Shown: in pieces, positions 9,276 to 23,400 of the stretch
How positions within the stretch are numbered: the stretch's first letter is position 1
How the letters are laid out: the number at the start of each line of letters is the position of its first letter
Assembly (NCBI GenBank): GCA_035771165.1
Contig: JAWNZC010000467.1
Span: 1,859,501-1,923,500, forward strand
Direction of reading: 5' to 3'
DNA length: 64,000 nucleotides
Source of the DNA: Paragorgia papillata
Lineage: Eukaryota; Cnidaria; Anthozoa; Scleralcyonacea; Coralliidae
Position numbers and translations under genes: made by a program
The notes under the pieces: model-generated
The model's input: the letters and a program-made list of their open reading frames with translations, nothing else
Databases searched by the model: none
What the model was told of the DNA's origin: nothing

Positions 9276-12200
9276 CAATCAGTGACAAAATACCTTGGGA
9301 CATCTCGCATTGTTGGTACTTACCTAATATTTCTGTCAATTATTTTGGTAGTAAATTATATCCCTCCCTCCCCCTCCCTATTCAATGTTGAATTTACAGT
9401 AAGGAACTCAGTGAGCGTTGAAACGAGCGCCTAAAGCTAAAGAGTCGTCACCAACATTGAACAGGGGGGCCGGGGGATAATTGGAGCGGAAAGTATTGTA
9501 CTTTAGGTTGAAGTGTCCCAACAGTTTTGTCACTGATTGTCTGCGAAAACATTTTTAGTTCATAAAATAAACTTAGTTACCTAGTCAGTTCTTTTTTTAA
9601 AAATAGTTATATTTGACAAAGATGTTCACAGTTTATTGTTAACAAAATTGTTATGGGCATTTTCAAGATATTAAATAGGCAGTTTTGTTGTTTTAAAATC
9701 AGTTTACTGCTCAAGGCGTCTTAATTGCACGTATTATGCAAAAAGATTTCGGCTAAAATAGGTGCGTTATCAGCAATGCAATTAAAAATGATCGATTTAC
9801 CTAAAACGAAGTTTTAATATATTTAAAATCACTCGATTGCGCATTTATTTATGTATGCGTAGAGTATAACTTGTGCAATATCACTCTTCAACTAACGGGC
9901 GTCGCGTTAAACGAGAATTAAAACGTGTTTATTTTAGCCAGTTGCGCAATCTTTAACGGGTTCTGCGCCGGTATTAGCAATAACGCTATTTGAGGTAGGG
10001 ACCTTTTATTATTTTAACAATTGCTGTAGAACGTACGCGTACTTTAATTTCAGCACAAAAACAAATATTAGAGAAGTGATACTAGGTTTAAAAATCCGAA
10101 ATTCTCAACGTCTACCAACGTCTATTAAAGGCACGAAAGGGACAAAACATATTGATACTTGTTCTAGGTTTTCATTAGCAACCATATTACGTACAACATT
10201 AGCTACTAATACATACTGAGGTAAAACGCGAAATATTTGCGGAAAATTATTAGAGAGATATAACGTTAATACAACGCTTGTATACGGTTGTCATGACAAA
10301 TGTCACAAACGTCCACGGTTCTCACCAACGGTTCTCACCACGGTGCTCACTGAACACCGTGGACGTTAGTTTGCTAATTTACGCTTGTTTCTTTACAAAT
10401 AGTCAGTGCTGCTGTTTTCTAATATCATTTGCATGGTATACTTTACATTTAATGAGTTTTAACCGGTATTGCATCGACAAAATAAAACAATTTAGAGGTA
10501 AAGCGGCGACGGTTCTCACTTCCGCAGTATAAAGAGATAGTATAGCATCAAGTTATTTATATAAATATAGCGAGCATCGTTATAAAAAACGCATTTGAAA
10601 AGCGTGAATTGCAAATATGCATTATTTTCTTATTGAAAACTAACATATCATAAGGCGGGTGTGCAGAAAATGTCATTTTAAACCACAATCTTCGTTCTAA
10701 TACATGTTTTTCTGGTGAGAACCGTAGTGAGAACCGTTGTGAGAACCGTGGACAGAACAGACGCACAACAGGGGGCCATTTTGACTATTGAATATCATAT
10801 TTCCTTACTGAATTTTGCACGGAAATAGTTTATTTAGTCTACAATAACATTGCTTTGGCTTTCTTGGCTTTAAAGTACGCTCCTAAGTTGGCTGTAACGG
10901 CATTTTTTACAATATAAAGAAATAGCTTTTCAGACAATCAGTGACAAAATACCTTGGGACATCTCGCATTGTTGGTACTTACCTAATATTTCTGTCAATT
11001 ATTTTGGTAGTAAATTATATCCCTCCCTCCCCCTCCCTATTCAATGTTGAATTTACAGTAAGGAACTCAGTGAGCGTTGAAACGAGCGCCTAAAGCTAAA
11101 GAGTCGTCACCAACATTGAACAGGGGGGCATGGGATAATTGGAGCGGAAAGTATTGTACTTTAGGTTGAAGTGTCCCAACAGTTTTGTCACTGATTGTCT
11201 GCGAAAACATTTTTAGTTCATAAAATAAACTTAGTTACCTAGTCAGTTCTTTTTTTAAAAATAGTTATATTTGACAAAGATGTTCACAGTTTATTGTTAA
11301 CAAAATTGTTATGGGCATTTTCAAGATATTAAATAGGCAGTTTTGTTGTTTTAAAATCAGTTTACTGCTCAAGGCGTCTTAATTGCACGTATTATGCAAA
11401 AAGATTTCGGCTAAAATAGGTGCGTTATCAGCAATGCAATTAAAAATGATCGATTTACCTAAAACGAAGTTTTAATATATTTAAAATCACTCGATTGCGC
11501 ATTTATTTATGTATGCGTAGAGTATAACTTGTGCAATATCACTCTTCAACTAACGGGCGTCGCGTTAAACGAGAATTAAAACGTGTTTATTTTAGCCAGT
11601 TGCGCAATCTTTAACGGGTTCTGCGCCGGTATTAGCAATAACGCTATTTGAGGTAGGGACCTTTTATTATTTTAACAATTGCTGTAGAACGTACGCGTAC
11701 TTTAATTTCAGCACAAAAACAAATATTAGAGAAGTGATACTAGGTTTAAAAATCCGAAATTCTCAACGTCTACCAACGTCTATTAAAGGCACGAAAGGGA
11801 CAAAACATATTGATACTTGTTCTAGGTTTTCATTAGCAACCATATTACGTACAACATTAGCTACTAATACATACTGAGGTAAAACGCGAAATATTTGCGG
11901 AAAATTATTAGAGAGATATAACGTAATACAACGCTTGTATACGGTTGTCATGACAAATGTCACAACGTCCACGGTTCTCACCAACGGTTCTCACCACGGT
12001 GCTCACTGAACACCGTGGACGTTAGTTTGCTAATTTACGCTTGTTTCTTTACAAATAGTCAGTGCTGCTGTTTTCTAATATCATTTGCATGGTATACTTT
12101 ACATTTAATGAGTTTTAACCGGTATTGCATCGACAAAATAAAACAATTTAGAGGTAAAGCGGCGACGGTTCTCACTTCCGCAGTATAAAGAGATAGTATA

Positions 12201-12892
12201 GCATCAAGTTATTTATATAAATATAGCGAGCATCGTTATAAAAAAACGCATTTGAAAAGCGTGAATTGCAAATATGCATTATTTTCTTATTGAAAACTAA
12301 CATATCATAAGGCGGGTGTGCAGAAAATGTCATTTTAAACCACAATCTTCGTTCTAATACATGTTTTTCTGGTGAGAACCGTAGTGAGAACCGTTGTGAG
12401 GAACCGTGGACAGAACAGACGCACAACAGGGGGCCATTTTGACTATTGAATATCATATTTCCTTACTGAATTTTGCACGGAAATAGTTTATTTAGTCTAC
12501 AATAACATTGCTTTGGCTTTCTTGGCTTTAAAGTACGCTCCTAAGTTGGCTGTAACGGCATTTTTTACAATATAAAGAAAATAGCTTTTCAGACAATCAG
12601 TGACAAAATACCTTGGGACATCTCGCATTGTTGGTACTTACCTAATATTTCTGTCAATTATTTTGGTAGTAAATTATATCCCTCCCTCCCCCTCCCTATT
12701 CAATGTTGAATTTACAGTAAGGAACTCAGTGAGCGTTGAAACGAGCGCCTAAAGCTAAAGAGTCGTCACCAACATTGAACAGGGGGGCATGGGATAATTG
12801 GAGCGGAAAGTATTGTACTTTAGGTTGAAGTGTCCCAACAGTTTTGTCACTGATTGTCTGCGAAAACATTTTTAGTTCATAAAATAAACCTA

Positions 12893-13145
12893 CAATCCTG
12901 GCCAAAATTAACTCGGACAGTCGCGTAAAACGAACTTAAGCGCATCAATTCCTAAGATTATGTTCAAATAACACCGGCCCCCACTACCCCCGTTCAATGT
13001 TGGTTAGAAAATGAAATGCAAAGTATGTTCAGCGCAAATTTTTATCAACATTGAATGGGGGGAGCGGGGGGAATGATTTTAAGAAGGAAATTTGATATCA
13101 GATGTGATTTAAGGCAATGTGTCCGAGTGATTTTGACCAGGATTG
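12893..13145. mobile_element. Unit D: Tc1-type MITE (further copies 14470-14724, 16055-16307)
   Basis: 253-255 bp. The left end CAATCCTGGCCAAAATTAAC then TCGGACA pairs with the right end (reverse complement CAATCCTGGTCAAAATCAC then TCGGACA). CTGGCCAAAA is also found in the terminus of nematode Tc1, supporting the Tc1 assignment. Subterminal inverted blocks CCCCGTTCAATGTTG and CAACATTGAATGGGGG correspond in position and core (TTCAATGTTG) to those of unit A, so A and D are distant relatives. Confidence 0.75.
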
Positions 13146-14469
13146 TCTGAAAATGCCATTTCGAAACATAGACGTGTTTTTGCTGTTAAAATAGTGGAGA
13201 ATGGTGGCAAACGTTACATGTTTTAATTCGTCAAATAAAGTATGTTTGAGCGCGGTAAAAGATCGTTATGATTGATGTGTTTGCACTACTTTGCATTTCA
13301 TATCCACGCAAATAACACGCGCGTGCCCCAAATGCCCGCACAGAGCCCAAACTGGAAAGCGCCATAAATGGATTATATATGCCTACGTCACCAACTTCTA
13401 CAGGGGACGGTAAACACGGTAAACACGGTAAACACGCAAAGTTTACCTCTTTGTCCAACGATTAGCGCATGAAAGAAACAACTACACAACGTTCGCGCTT
13501 TTGAGAATGTTCTCCTACTACAAGTGGTTAGATAAAGTAGAAACGCAGCCATAATAAACGCGCATGTTAAGAATCCCAACGGTAAACACGGTAAACACAC
13601 AAAGTTTACCTCTTTGTCCAACGATTAGCGGATGAAAGAAACAACTACACAACGTTGGCGCTTTTGAGAATGTTCTCCTACTACAAGTGGTTAGATAAAG
13701 TAGAAACGCAGCCATAATAAACGCGCATGTTAAGAATCCCAACGGTAAACACGGTAAACACACAAAGTTTACCTCTTTGTCCAACGATTAGCGGATGAAA
13801 GAAACAACTACACAACGTTGGCGCTTTTGAGAATGTTCTCCTACTCCAAGTGGTTAGATAAAGTAGAAACGCAGCCATAATAAACGCGAATGTTAAGATT
13901 CCCACGGTCAACATATAAAAACAGCGTTTTTGAATAATTAAGAGTTAGAGGTCATATTTCTTTTATGTAAAACCATACATATGTTGACCGTCGTATATTT
14001 TTCGTTTGTTGCCATTAGTAGTCGTTTACAAGTTGGGAATCAAGTTATATTGTTTTTCTATAACACACACGTTTAATGCACACAATCGTAGCGTTGCTGT
14101 GTGCTAAAAGTACCGTGGAAGTGGTTTGTTTACCGTCGTCAAAGAGCTAAAAATCGGTTGTTCACCGTTGTCACTAGAACCTGACGTAAGCATATATAAT
14201 GAGCTTATAACTGCTGTTCACTGTTTGTTTCTTGTCAAGATGATTTTGGCACAAACGTATTGCGTGCGACGTGCGTAGACATTAAATTCAAAGTGGTGCG
14301 AACACATCGTTCTTCAGGAATTCTATTAACGCCGCTTAATGATATTGCCAAAATTTGAGCGCTGTTTGTTTTGTTCTACCTCGTAGAATTAAAGTATGTA
14401 ATGTCTCTCGCCATTCTGCTTTATTTTAACAGCCAAAATACATGTTTCTTTCAAAATAATATTTTCAGA
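13146..14469. repeat. Unit E: 1.32-kb spacer with about 60-bp terminal inverted repeats (second copy 14725-16054)
   Basis: The left end (TCTGAAAATGCCATTTCGAA, then ...GCTGTTAAAATAGTGGAGAATGG) is matched imperfectly by the reverse complement of the right end (TCTGAAAATATTATTTTGAA, then ...GGCTGTTAAAATAAAGCAGAATGG). It carries three tandem GGTAAACAC motifs (13409-13435), a 163-bp tandem repeat (about 13438-13912, three units, each closing with GGTAAACACGGTAAACAC) and a TATAAAA at 13914. No long ORF. Like B it is bounded by TCTG...CAGA and lies between MITE copies, but its interior is unrelated to B. Confidence 0.75.
13438..13912. repeat. 163-bp tandem repeat inside E, three units
   Basis: Units start with AAAGTTTACCTCTTTGTCC at 13438, 13601 and 13764. 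The second E copy has the same array at 15020, 15184 and 15348. Unit ends carry the GGTAAACAC motif pair. Confidence 0.9.
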
Positions 14470-17400
14470 CAATCCTGGCCAAAATTAACTCGGACAGTCG
14501 CGTAAAACGAACTTAAGCGCATCAATTCCTAAGATTATGTTCAAATAACAACCGGCCCCCACTACCCCCGTTCAATGTTGGTTAGAAAATGAAATGCAAA
14601 GTATGTTTCAGCGCAAATTTTTATCAACATTGAATGGGGGGAGCGGGGGGAATGATTTTAAGAAGGAAATTTGATATCAGATGTGATTTAAGGCAATGTG
14701 TCCGAGTGATTTTGACCAGGATTGTCTGAAAATGCCATTTCGGAAACATAGACGTGTTTTTTGCTGTTAAAATAGTGGAGAATGGTGGCAAACGTTACAT
14801 GTTTTTAATTCGTCAAATAAAGTATGTTTGAGCGCGGTAAAAGATCGTTATGATTGATGTGTTTGCACTACTTTGCATTTCATATCCACGCAAATAACAC
14901 GCGCGTGCCCCAAATGCCCGCACAGAGCCCAAACTGGAAAGCGCCATAAATGCATTATATATGCCTACGTCACCAACTTCTACAGGGGACGGTAAACACG
15001 GTAAACACGGTAAACACGCAAAGTTTACCTCTTTGTCCAACGATTAGCGCATGAAAGAAACAACTACACAACGTTTCGCGCTTTTGAGAATGTTCTCCTA
15101 CTACAAGTGGTTAGATAAAGTAGAAACGCAGCCATAATAAACGCGCATGTTAAGAATCCCAACGGTAAACACGGTAAACACACAAAGTTTACCTCTTTGT
15201 CCAACGATTAGCGGATGAAAGAAACAACTACACAACGTTGGCGCTTTTGAGAATGTTCTCCTACTACAAGTGGTTTAGATAAAGTAGAAACGCAGCCATA
15301 ATAAACGCGCATGTTAAGAATCCCAACGGTAAACACGGTAAACACACAAAGTTTACCTCTTTGTCCAACGATTAGCGGATGAAAGAAACAACTACACAAC
15401 GTTGGCGCTTTTGAGAATGTTCTCCTACTCCAAGTGGTTAGATAAAGTAGAAACGCAGCCATAATAAACGCGAATGTTAAGATTCCCCACGGTCAACATA
15501 TAAAAACAGCGTTTTTGAATAATTAAGAGTTAGAGGTCATATTTCTTTTATGTAAAACCATACATATGTTGACCGTCGTATATTTTTCGTTTGTTGCCAT
15601 TAGTAGTCGTTTACAAGTTGGGAATCAAGTTATATTGTTTTTCTATAACACACACGTTTAATGCACACAATCGTAGCGTTGCTGTGTGCTAAAAGTACCG
15701 TGGAAGTGGTTTGTTTACCGTCGTCAAAGAGCTAAAAATCGGTTGTTCACCGTTGTCACTAGAACCTGACGTAAGCATATATAATGAGCTTATAACTGCT
15801 GTTCACTGTTTGTTTCTTGTCAAGATGATTTTGGCACAAACGTATTGCGTGCGACGTGCGTAGACATTAAATTCAAAGTGGTGCGAACACATCGTTCTTC
15901 AGGAATTCTATTAACGCCGCTTAATGATATTGCCAAAATTTGAGCGCTGTTTGTTTTGTTCTACCTCGTAGAATTAAACTATGTAATGTCTCTCGCCATT
16001 CTGCTTTATTTTAACAGCCAAAATACATGTTTCTTTCAAAATAATATTTTCAGACAATCCTGGCCAAAATTAACTCGGACAGTCGCGTAAAACGAACTTA
16101 AGCGCATCAATTCCTAAGATTATGTTCAAATAACACCGGCCCCCACTACCCCCGTTCAATGTTGGTTAGAAAATGAAATGCAAAGTATGTTCAGCGCAAA
16201 TTTTTATCAACATTGAATGGGGGGAGCGGGGGGAATGATTTTAAGAAGGAAATTTGATATCAGATGTGATTTAAGGCAATGTGTCCGAGTGATTTTGACC
16301 AGGATTGTAGTTACCTAGTCAGTTCTTTTTTTAAAAATAGTTATATTTGACAAAGATGTTCACAGTTTATTGTTAACAAAATTGTTATGGGCATTTTCAA
16401 GATATTAAATAGGCAGTTTTGTTGTTTTAAAGTCAGTTTACTGCTCAAGGCGTCTTAATTGCACGTATTATGCAAAAAGATTTCGGCTAAAATAGGTGCG
16501 TTATCAGCAATGCAATTAAAAATGATCGATTTACCTAAAACGAAGTTTTAATATATTTAAAATCACTCGATTGCGCATTTATTTATGTATGCGTAGAGTA
16601 TAACTTGTGCAATATCACTCTTCAACTAACGGGCGTCGCGTTAAACGAGAATTAAAACGTGTTTATTTTAGCCAGTTGCGCAATCTTTAACGGGTTCTGT
16701 GCCGGTATTAGCAATAACGCTATTTGAGGTAGGGACCTTTTATTATTTTAACAATTGCTGTAGAACGTACGCGTACTTTAATTTCAGCACAAAAACAAAT
16801 ATTAGAGAAGTGATACTAGGTTTAAAAAAACCGAAATTCTCAACGTCTACCAACGTCTATTAAAGGCACGAAAGGGACAAAACATATTGATACTTGTTCT
16901 AGGTTTTCATTAGCAACCATATTACGTACAACATTACTAATACATACTAAGGTAAAACGCGAAATATTTGCGGAAAATTATTAGAGAGATATAACGTAAT
17001 ACAACGCTTGTATACGGTTGTCATGACAAATGTCACAACGTCCACGGTTCTCACCAACGGTTCTCACCACGGTGCTCACTGAACACCGTGGACGTTAGTT
17101 TGCTAATTTACGCTTGTTTCTTTACAAATAGTCAGTGCTGCTGTTTTCTAATATCATTTGCATGGTATACTTTACATTTAATGAGTTTTAACCGGTATTG
17201 CATCGACAAAATAAAACAATTTAGAGGTAAAGCGGCGACGGTTCTCACTTCCGCAGTATAAAGAGATAGTATAGCATCAAGTTATTTATATAAATATAGC
17301 GAGCATCGTTATAAAAAAACGCATTTGAAAAGCGTGAATTGCAAATATGCATTATTTTCTTATTGAAAACTAACATATCATAAGGCGGGTGTGCAGAAAA

Positions 17401-20400
17401 TGTCATTTTAAACCACAATCTTCGTTCTAATACATGTTTTTCTGGTGAGAACCGTAGTGAGAACCGTTGTGAGAACCGTGGACAGAACAGACGCACAACA
17501 GGGGGCCATTTTGACTATTGAATATCATATTTCCTTACTGAATTTTGCACGGAAATAGTTTATTTAGTCTACAATAACATTGCTTTGGCTTTCTTGGCTT
17601 TAAAGTACGCTCCTAAGTTGGCTGTAACGGCATTTTTTACAATATAAAGAAAATAGCTTTTCAGACAATCAGTGACAAAATACCTTGGGACATGTCGCAT
17701 TGTTGGTACTTACCTAATATTTCTGTCAATTATTTTGGTAGTAAATTATATCCCTCCCTCTCCCTCCCTATTCAATGTTGAATTTACAGTAAGGAACTCA
17801 GTGAGCGTTGAAACGAGCGCCTAAAGCTAAAGAGTCGTCACCAACATTGAACAGGGGGGCCGGGGGATAATTGGAGCGGAAAGTATTGTACTTTAGGTTG
17901 AAGTGTCCCAACAGTTTTGTCACTGATTGTCTGCGAAAACATTTTTAGTTCATAAAATAAACCTAGTTACCTTGTCAGTTCTTTTTTTAAAAATAGTTAT
18001 ATTTGACAAAGATGTTCACAGTTTATTGTTAACAAAATTGTTATGGGCATTTTCAAGATATTAAATAGGCAGTTTTGTTGTTTTAAAGTCAGTTTACTGC
18101 TCAAGGCGTCTTAATTGCACGTATTATGCAAAAAGATTTCGGCTAAAATAGGTGCGTTATCAGCAATGCAATTAAAAATGATCGATTTACCTAAAACGAA
18201 GTTTTAATATATTTACAATCACTCGATTGCGCATTTATTTATGTATGCGTAGAGTATAACTTGTGCAATATCACTCTTCAACTAACGGGCGTCGCGTTAA
18301 ACGAGAATTAAAACGTGTTTATTTTAGCCAGTTGCGCAATCTTTAACGGGTTCTGCGCCGGTATTAGCAATAACGCTATTTGAGGTAGGGACCTTTTATT
18401 ATTTTAACAATTGCTGTAGAACGTACGCGTACTTTAATTTCAGCACAAAAACAAATATTAGAGAAGTGATACTAGGTTTAAAAATCCGAAATTCTCAACG
18501 TCTACCAACGTCTATTAAAGGCACGAAAGGGACAAAACATATTGATACTTGTTTCTAGGTTTTCATTAGCAACCATATTACGTACAACATTACTAATACA
18601 TACTAAGGTAAAACGCGAAATATTTGCGGAAAATTATTAGAGAGATATAACGTAATACAACGCTTGTATACGGTTGTCATGACAAATGTCACAACGTCCA
18701 CGGTTCTCACCAACGGTTCTCACCACGGTGCTCACTGAACACCGTGGACGTTAGTTTGCTAATTTACGCTTGTTTCTTTACAAATAGTCAGTGCTGCTGT
18801 TTTCTAATATCATTTGCATGGTATACTTTACATTTAATGAGTTTTAACCGGTATTGCATCGACAAAATAAAACAATTTAGAGGTAAAGCGGCGACGGTTC
18901 TCACTTCCGCAGTATAAAGAGATAGTATAGCATCAAGTTATTTATATAAATATAGCGAGCATCGTTATAAAAAACGCATTTGAAAAGCGTGAATTGCAAA
19001 TATGCATTATTTTCTTATTGAAAACTAACATATCATAAGGCGGGTGTGCAGAAAATGTCATTTTAAACCACAATCTTCGTTCTAATACATGTTTTTCTGG
19101 CGAGAACCGTAGTGAGAACCGTTGTGAGAACCGTGGACAGAACAGACGCACAACAGGGGGCCATTTTGACTATTGAATATCATATTTCCTTACTGAATTT
19201 TGCACGGAAATAGTTTATTTAGTCTACAATAACATTGCTTTAGCTTTCTTGGCTTTAAAGTACGCTCCTAAGTTGGCTGTAACGGCATTTTTTACAATAT
19301 AAAGAAAATAGCTTTTCAGACAATCTGCGAAAACATTTTTAGTTCATAAAATAAACCTAGTTACCTAGTCAGTTCTTTTTTAAAAAATAGTTATATTTGA
19401 CAAAGATGTTCACAGTTTATTGTTAACAAAATTGTTATGGGCATTTTCAAGCTATTAAATAGGCAGTTTTGTTGTTTTAAAGTCAGTTTACTGCTCAAGG
19501 CGTCTTAATTGCACGTATTATGCAAAAAGATTTCGGCTAAAATAGGTGCGTTATCAGCAATGCAATTAAAAATGATCGATTTACCTAAAACGAAGTTTTA
19601 ATATATTTACAATCACTCGATTGCGCATTTATTTATGTATGCGTAGAGTATAACTTGTGCAATATCACTCTTCAACTAACGGGCGTCGCGTTAAACGAGA
19701 ATTAAAACGTGTTTATTTTAGCCAGTTGCGCAATCTTTAACGGGTTCTGCGCCGGTATTAGCAATAACGCTATTTGAGGTAGGGACCTTTTATTATTTTA
19801 ACAATTGCTGTAGAACGTACGCGTACTTTAATTTCAGCACAAAAACAAATATTAGAGAAGTGATACTAGGTTTAAAAATCCGAAATTCTCAACGTCTACC
19901 AACGTCTATTAAAGGCACGAAAGGGACAAAACATATTGATACTTGTTCTAGGTTTTCATTAGCAACCATATTACGTACAACATTACTAATACATACTAAG
20001 GTAAAACGCGAAATATTTGCGGAAAATTATTACAGAGATATAAAGTAATACAACGCTTGTATACGGTTGTCATGACAAATGTCACAACGTCCACGGTTCT
20101 CACCAACGGTTCTAACCACGGTGCTCACTGAACACCGTGGACGTTAGTTTGCTAATTTACGCTTGTTTCTTTACAAATAGTCAGTGCTGCTGTTTTCTAA
20201 TATCATTTGCATGGTATACTTTACATTTAATGAGTTTTAACCGGTATTGCATCGACAAAATAAAACAATTTAGAGGTAAAGCGGCGACGGTTCTCACTTC
20301 CGCAGTATAAAGAGATAGTATAGCATCAAGTTATTTATATAAATATAGCGAGCATCGTTATAAAAAACGCATTTGAAAAGCGTGAATTGCAAATATGCAT

Positions 20401-23400
20401 TATTTTCTTATTGAAAACTAACATATCATAAGGCGGGTGTGCAGAAAATGTCATTTTAAAACCACAATCTTCGTTCTAATACATGTTTTTCTGGTGAGAA
20501 CCGTAGTGAGAACCGTTGTGAGAACCGTGGACAGAACAGACGCACAACAGGGGGCCATTTTGACTATTGAATATCATATTTCCTTACTGAATTTTGCACG
20601 GAAATAGTTTATTTAGTCTACAATAACATTGCTTTAGCTTTCTTCGCTTTAAAGTACGCTCCTAATTTGGCTGTAACGGCATTTTTTACAATATAAAGAA
20701 AATAGCTTTTCAGACAATCTGCGAAAACATTTTTAGTTCATAAAATAAACCTAGTTACCTAGTCAGTTCTTTTTTAAAAAATAGTTATATTTGACAAAGA
20801 TGTTCACAGTTTATTGTTAACAAAATTGTTATGGGCATTTTCAAGATATTAAATAGGCAGTTTTGTTGTTTTAAAGTCAGTTTACTGCTCAAGGCGTCTT
20901 AATTGCACGTATTATGCAAAAAGATTTCGGCTAAAATAGGTGCGTTATCAGCAATGCAATTAAAAATGATCGATTTACCTAAAACGAAGTTTTAATATAT
21001 TTAAAATCACTCGATTGCGCATTTATTTATGTATGCGTAGAGTATAACTTGTGCAATATCACTCTTCAACTAACGGGCGTCGCGTTAAACGAGAATTAAA
21101 ACGTGTTTATTTTAGCCAGTTGCGCAATCTTTAACGGGTTCTGCGCCGGTATTAGCAATAACGCTATTTGAGGTAGGGACCTTTTATTATTTTAACAATT
21201 GCTGTAGAACGTACGCGTACTTTAATTTCAGCACAAAAACAAATATTAGAGAAGTGATACTAGGTTTAAAAATCCGAAATTCTCAACGTCTACCAACGTC
21301 TATTAAAGGCACGAAAGGGACAAAACATATTGATACTTGTTCTAGGTTTTCATTAGCAACCATATTACGTACAACATTACTAATACATACTAAGGTAAAA
21401 CGCGAAATATTTGCGGAAAATTATTACAGAGATATAAAGTAATACAACGCTTGTATACGGTTGTCATGACAAATGTCACAACGTCCACGGTTCTCACCAA
21501 CGGTTCTAACCACGGTGCTCACTGAACACCGTGGACGTTAGTTTGCTAATTTACGCTTGTTTCTTTACAAATAGTCAGTGCTGCTGTTTTCTAATATCAT
21601 TTGCATGGTTATACTTTACATTTAATGAGTTTTAACCGGTATTGCATCGACAAAATAAAACAATTTAGAGGTAAAGCGGCGACGGTTCTCACTTCCGCAG
21701 TATAAAGAGATAGTATAGCATCAAGTTATTTATATAAATATAGCGAGCATCGTTATAAAAAACGCATTTGAAAAGCGTGAATTGCAAATATGCATTATTT
21801 TCTTATTGAAAACTAACATATCATAAGGCGGGTGTGCAAAAAATGTCATTTTAAACCACAATCTTCGTTCTAATACATGTTTTTTCTGGTGAGAACCGTA
21901 GTGAGAACCGTTGTGAGAACCGTGGACAGAACAGACGCACAACAGGGGGCCATTTTGACTATTGGATATCATATTTCCTTACTGAATTTTGCACGGAAAT
22001 AGTTTATTTAGTCTACAATAACATTGCTTTAGCTTTCTTGGCTTTAAAGTACGCTCCTAAGTTGGCTGTAACGGCATTTTTTACAATATAAAGAAAATAG
22101 CTTTTCAGACTGTCTGCGAAAACATTTTTAGTTCATAAAATAAACCTAGTTACCTAGTCAGTTCTTTTTTTAAAAATAGTTATATTTGACAAAGATGTTC
22201 ACAGTTTATTGTTAACAAAATTGTTATGGGCATTTTCAAGATATTAAATAGGCAGTTTTGTTGTTTTAAAGTCAGTTTACTGCTCAAGGCGTCTTAATTG
22301 CACGTATTATGCAAAAAGATTTCGGCTAAAATAGGTGCGTTATCAGCAATGCAATTAAAAATGATCGATTTACCTAAAACGAAGTTTTAATATATTTAAA
22401 ATCACTCGATTGCGCATTTATTTATGCATGCGTAGAGTATAACTTGTGCAATATCACTCTTCAACTAACGGGCGTCGCGTTAAACGAGAATTAAAACGTG
22501 TTTATTTTAGCCAGTTGCGCAATCTTTAACGGGTTCTGCGCCGGTATTAGCAATAACGCTATTTGAGGTAGGGACCTTTTATTATTTTAACAATTGCTGT
22601 AGAACGTACGCGTACTTTAATTTCAGCACAAAAACAAATATTAGAGAAGTGATACTAGGTTTAAAAATCCGAAATTCTCAACGTCTACCAACGTCTATTA
22701 AAGGCACGAAAGGGACAAAACATATTGATACTTGTTCTAGGTTTTCATTAGCAACCATATTACGTACAACATTACTAATACATACTAAGGTAAAACGCGA
22801 AATATTTGCGGAAAATTATTAGAGAGATATAACGTAATACAACGCTTGTATACGGTTGTCATGACAAATGTCACAACGTCCACGGTTCTCACCAACGGTT
22901 CTCACCACGGTGCTCACTGAACACCGTGGACGTTAGTTTGCTAATTTACGCTTGTTTCTTTACAAATAGTCAGTGCTGCTGTTTTCTAATATAATTTGCA
23001 TGGTATACTTTACATTTAATGAGTTTTAACCGGTATTGCATCGACAAAATAAAACAATTTAGAGGTAAAGCGGCGACGGTTCTCACTTCCGCAGTATAAA
23101 GAGATAGTATAGCATCAAGTTATTTATATAAATATAGCGAGCAACATTATAAAAAACGCATTTGAAAAGCGTGAATTGCAAATATGCATTATTTTCTTAT
23201 TGAAAACTAACATATCATAAGGCGGGTGTGCAAAAAATGTCATTTTAAACCACAATCTTCGTTCTAATACATGTTTTTCTGGTGAGAACCGTAGTGAGAA
23301 CCGTTGTGAGAACCGTGGACAGAACAGACGCACAACAGGGGGCCATTTTGACTATTGAATATCATATTTCCTTACTGAATTTTGCACGGAAATAGTTTAT

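Larger units (their letters stand above)
12893..16307. mobile_element. Composite D-E-D-E-D element inserted in a B unit with TA duplication
   Basis: The B copy beginning at 12857 is interrupted after AAATAAACC-TA (12891-12892) and resumes at TA-GTTACC (16308-16309); uninterrupted copies read AAATAAACCTAGTTACC. The insert consists of D (12893-13145), E (13146-14469), D (14470-14724), E (14725-16054) and D (16055-16307). It therefore moved as one 3.4-kb unit, using the ends of its outer D copies and a 2-bp TA target. Its architecture copies that of the A/B array but its sequence does not. Confidence 0.85.

Noticed and set aside
13231..13914. Minus-strand frames in E (CVFTVFTVG-type repeats) as a coding gene
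   Set aside because: They arise from the 163-bp tandem repeat and GGTAAACAC motifs. Overlapping frames read the same repeat in different phases.
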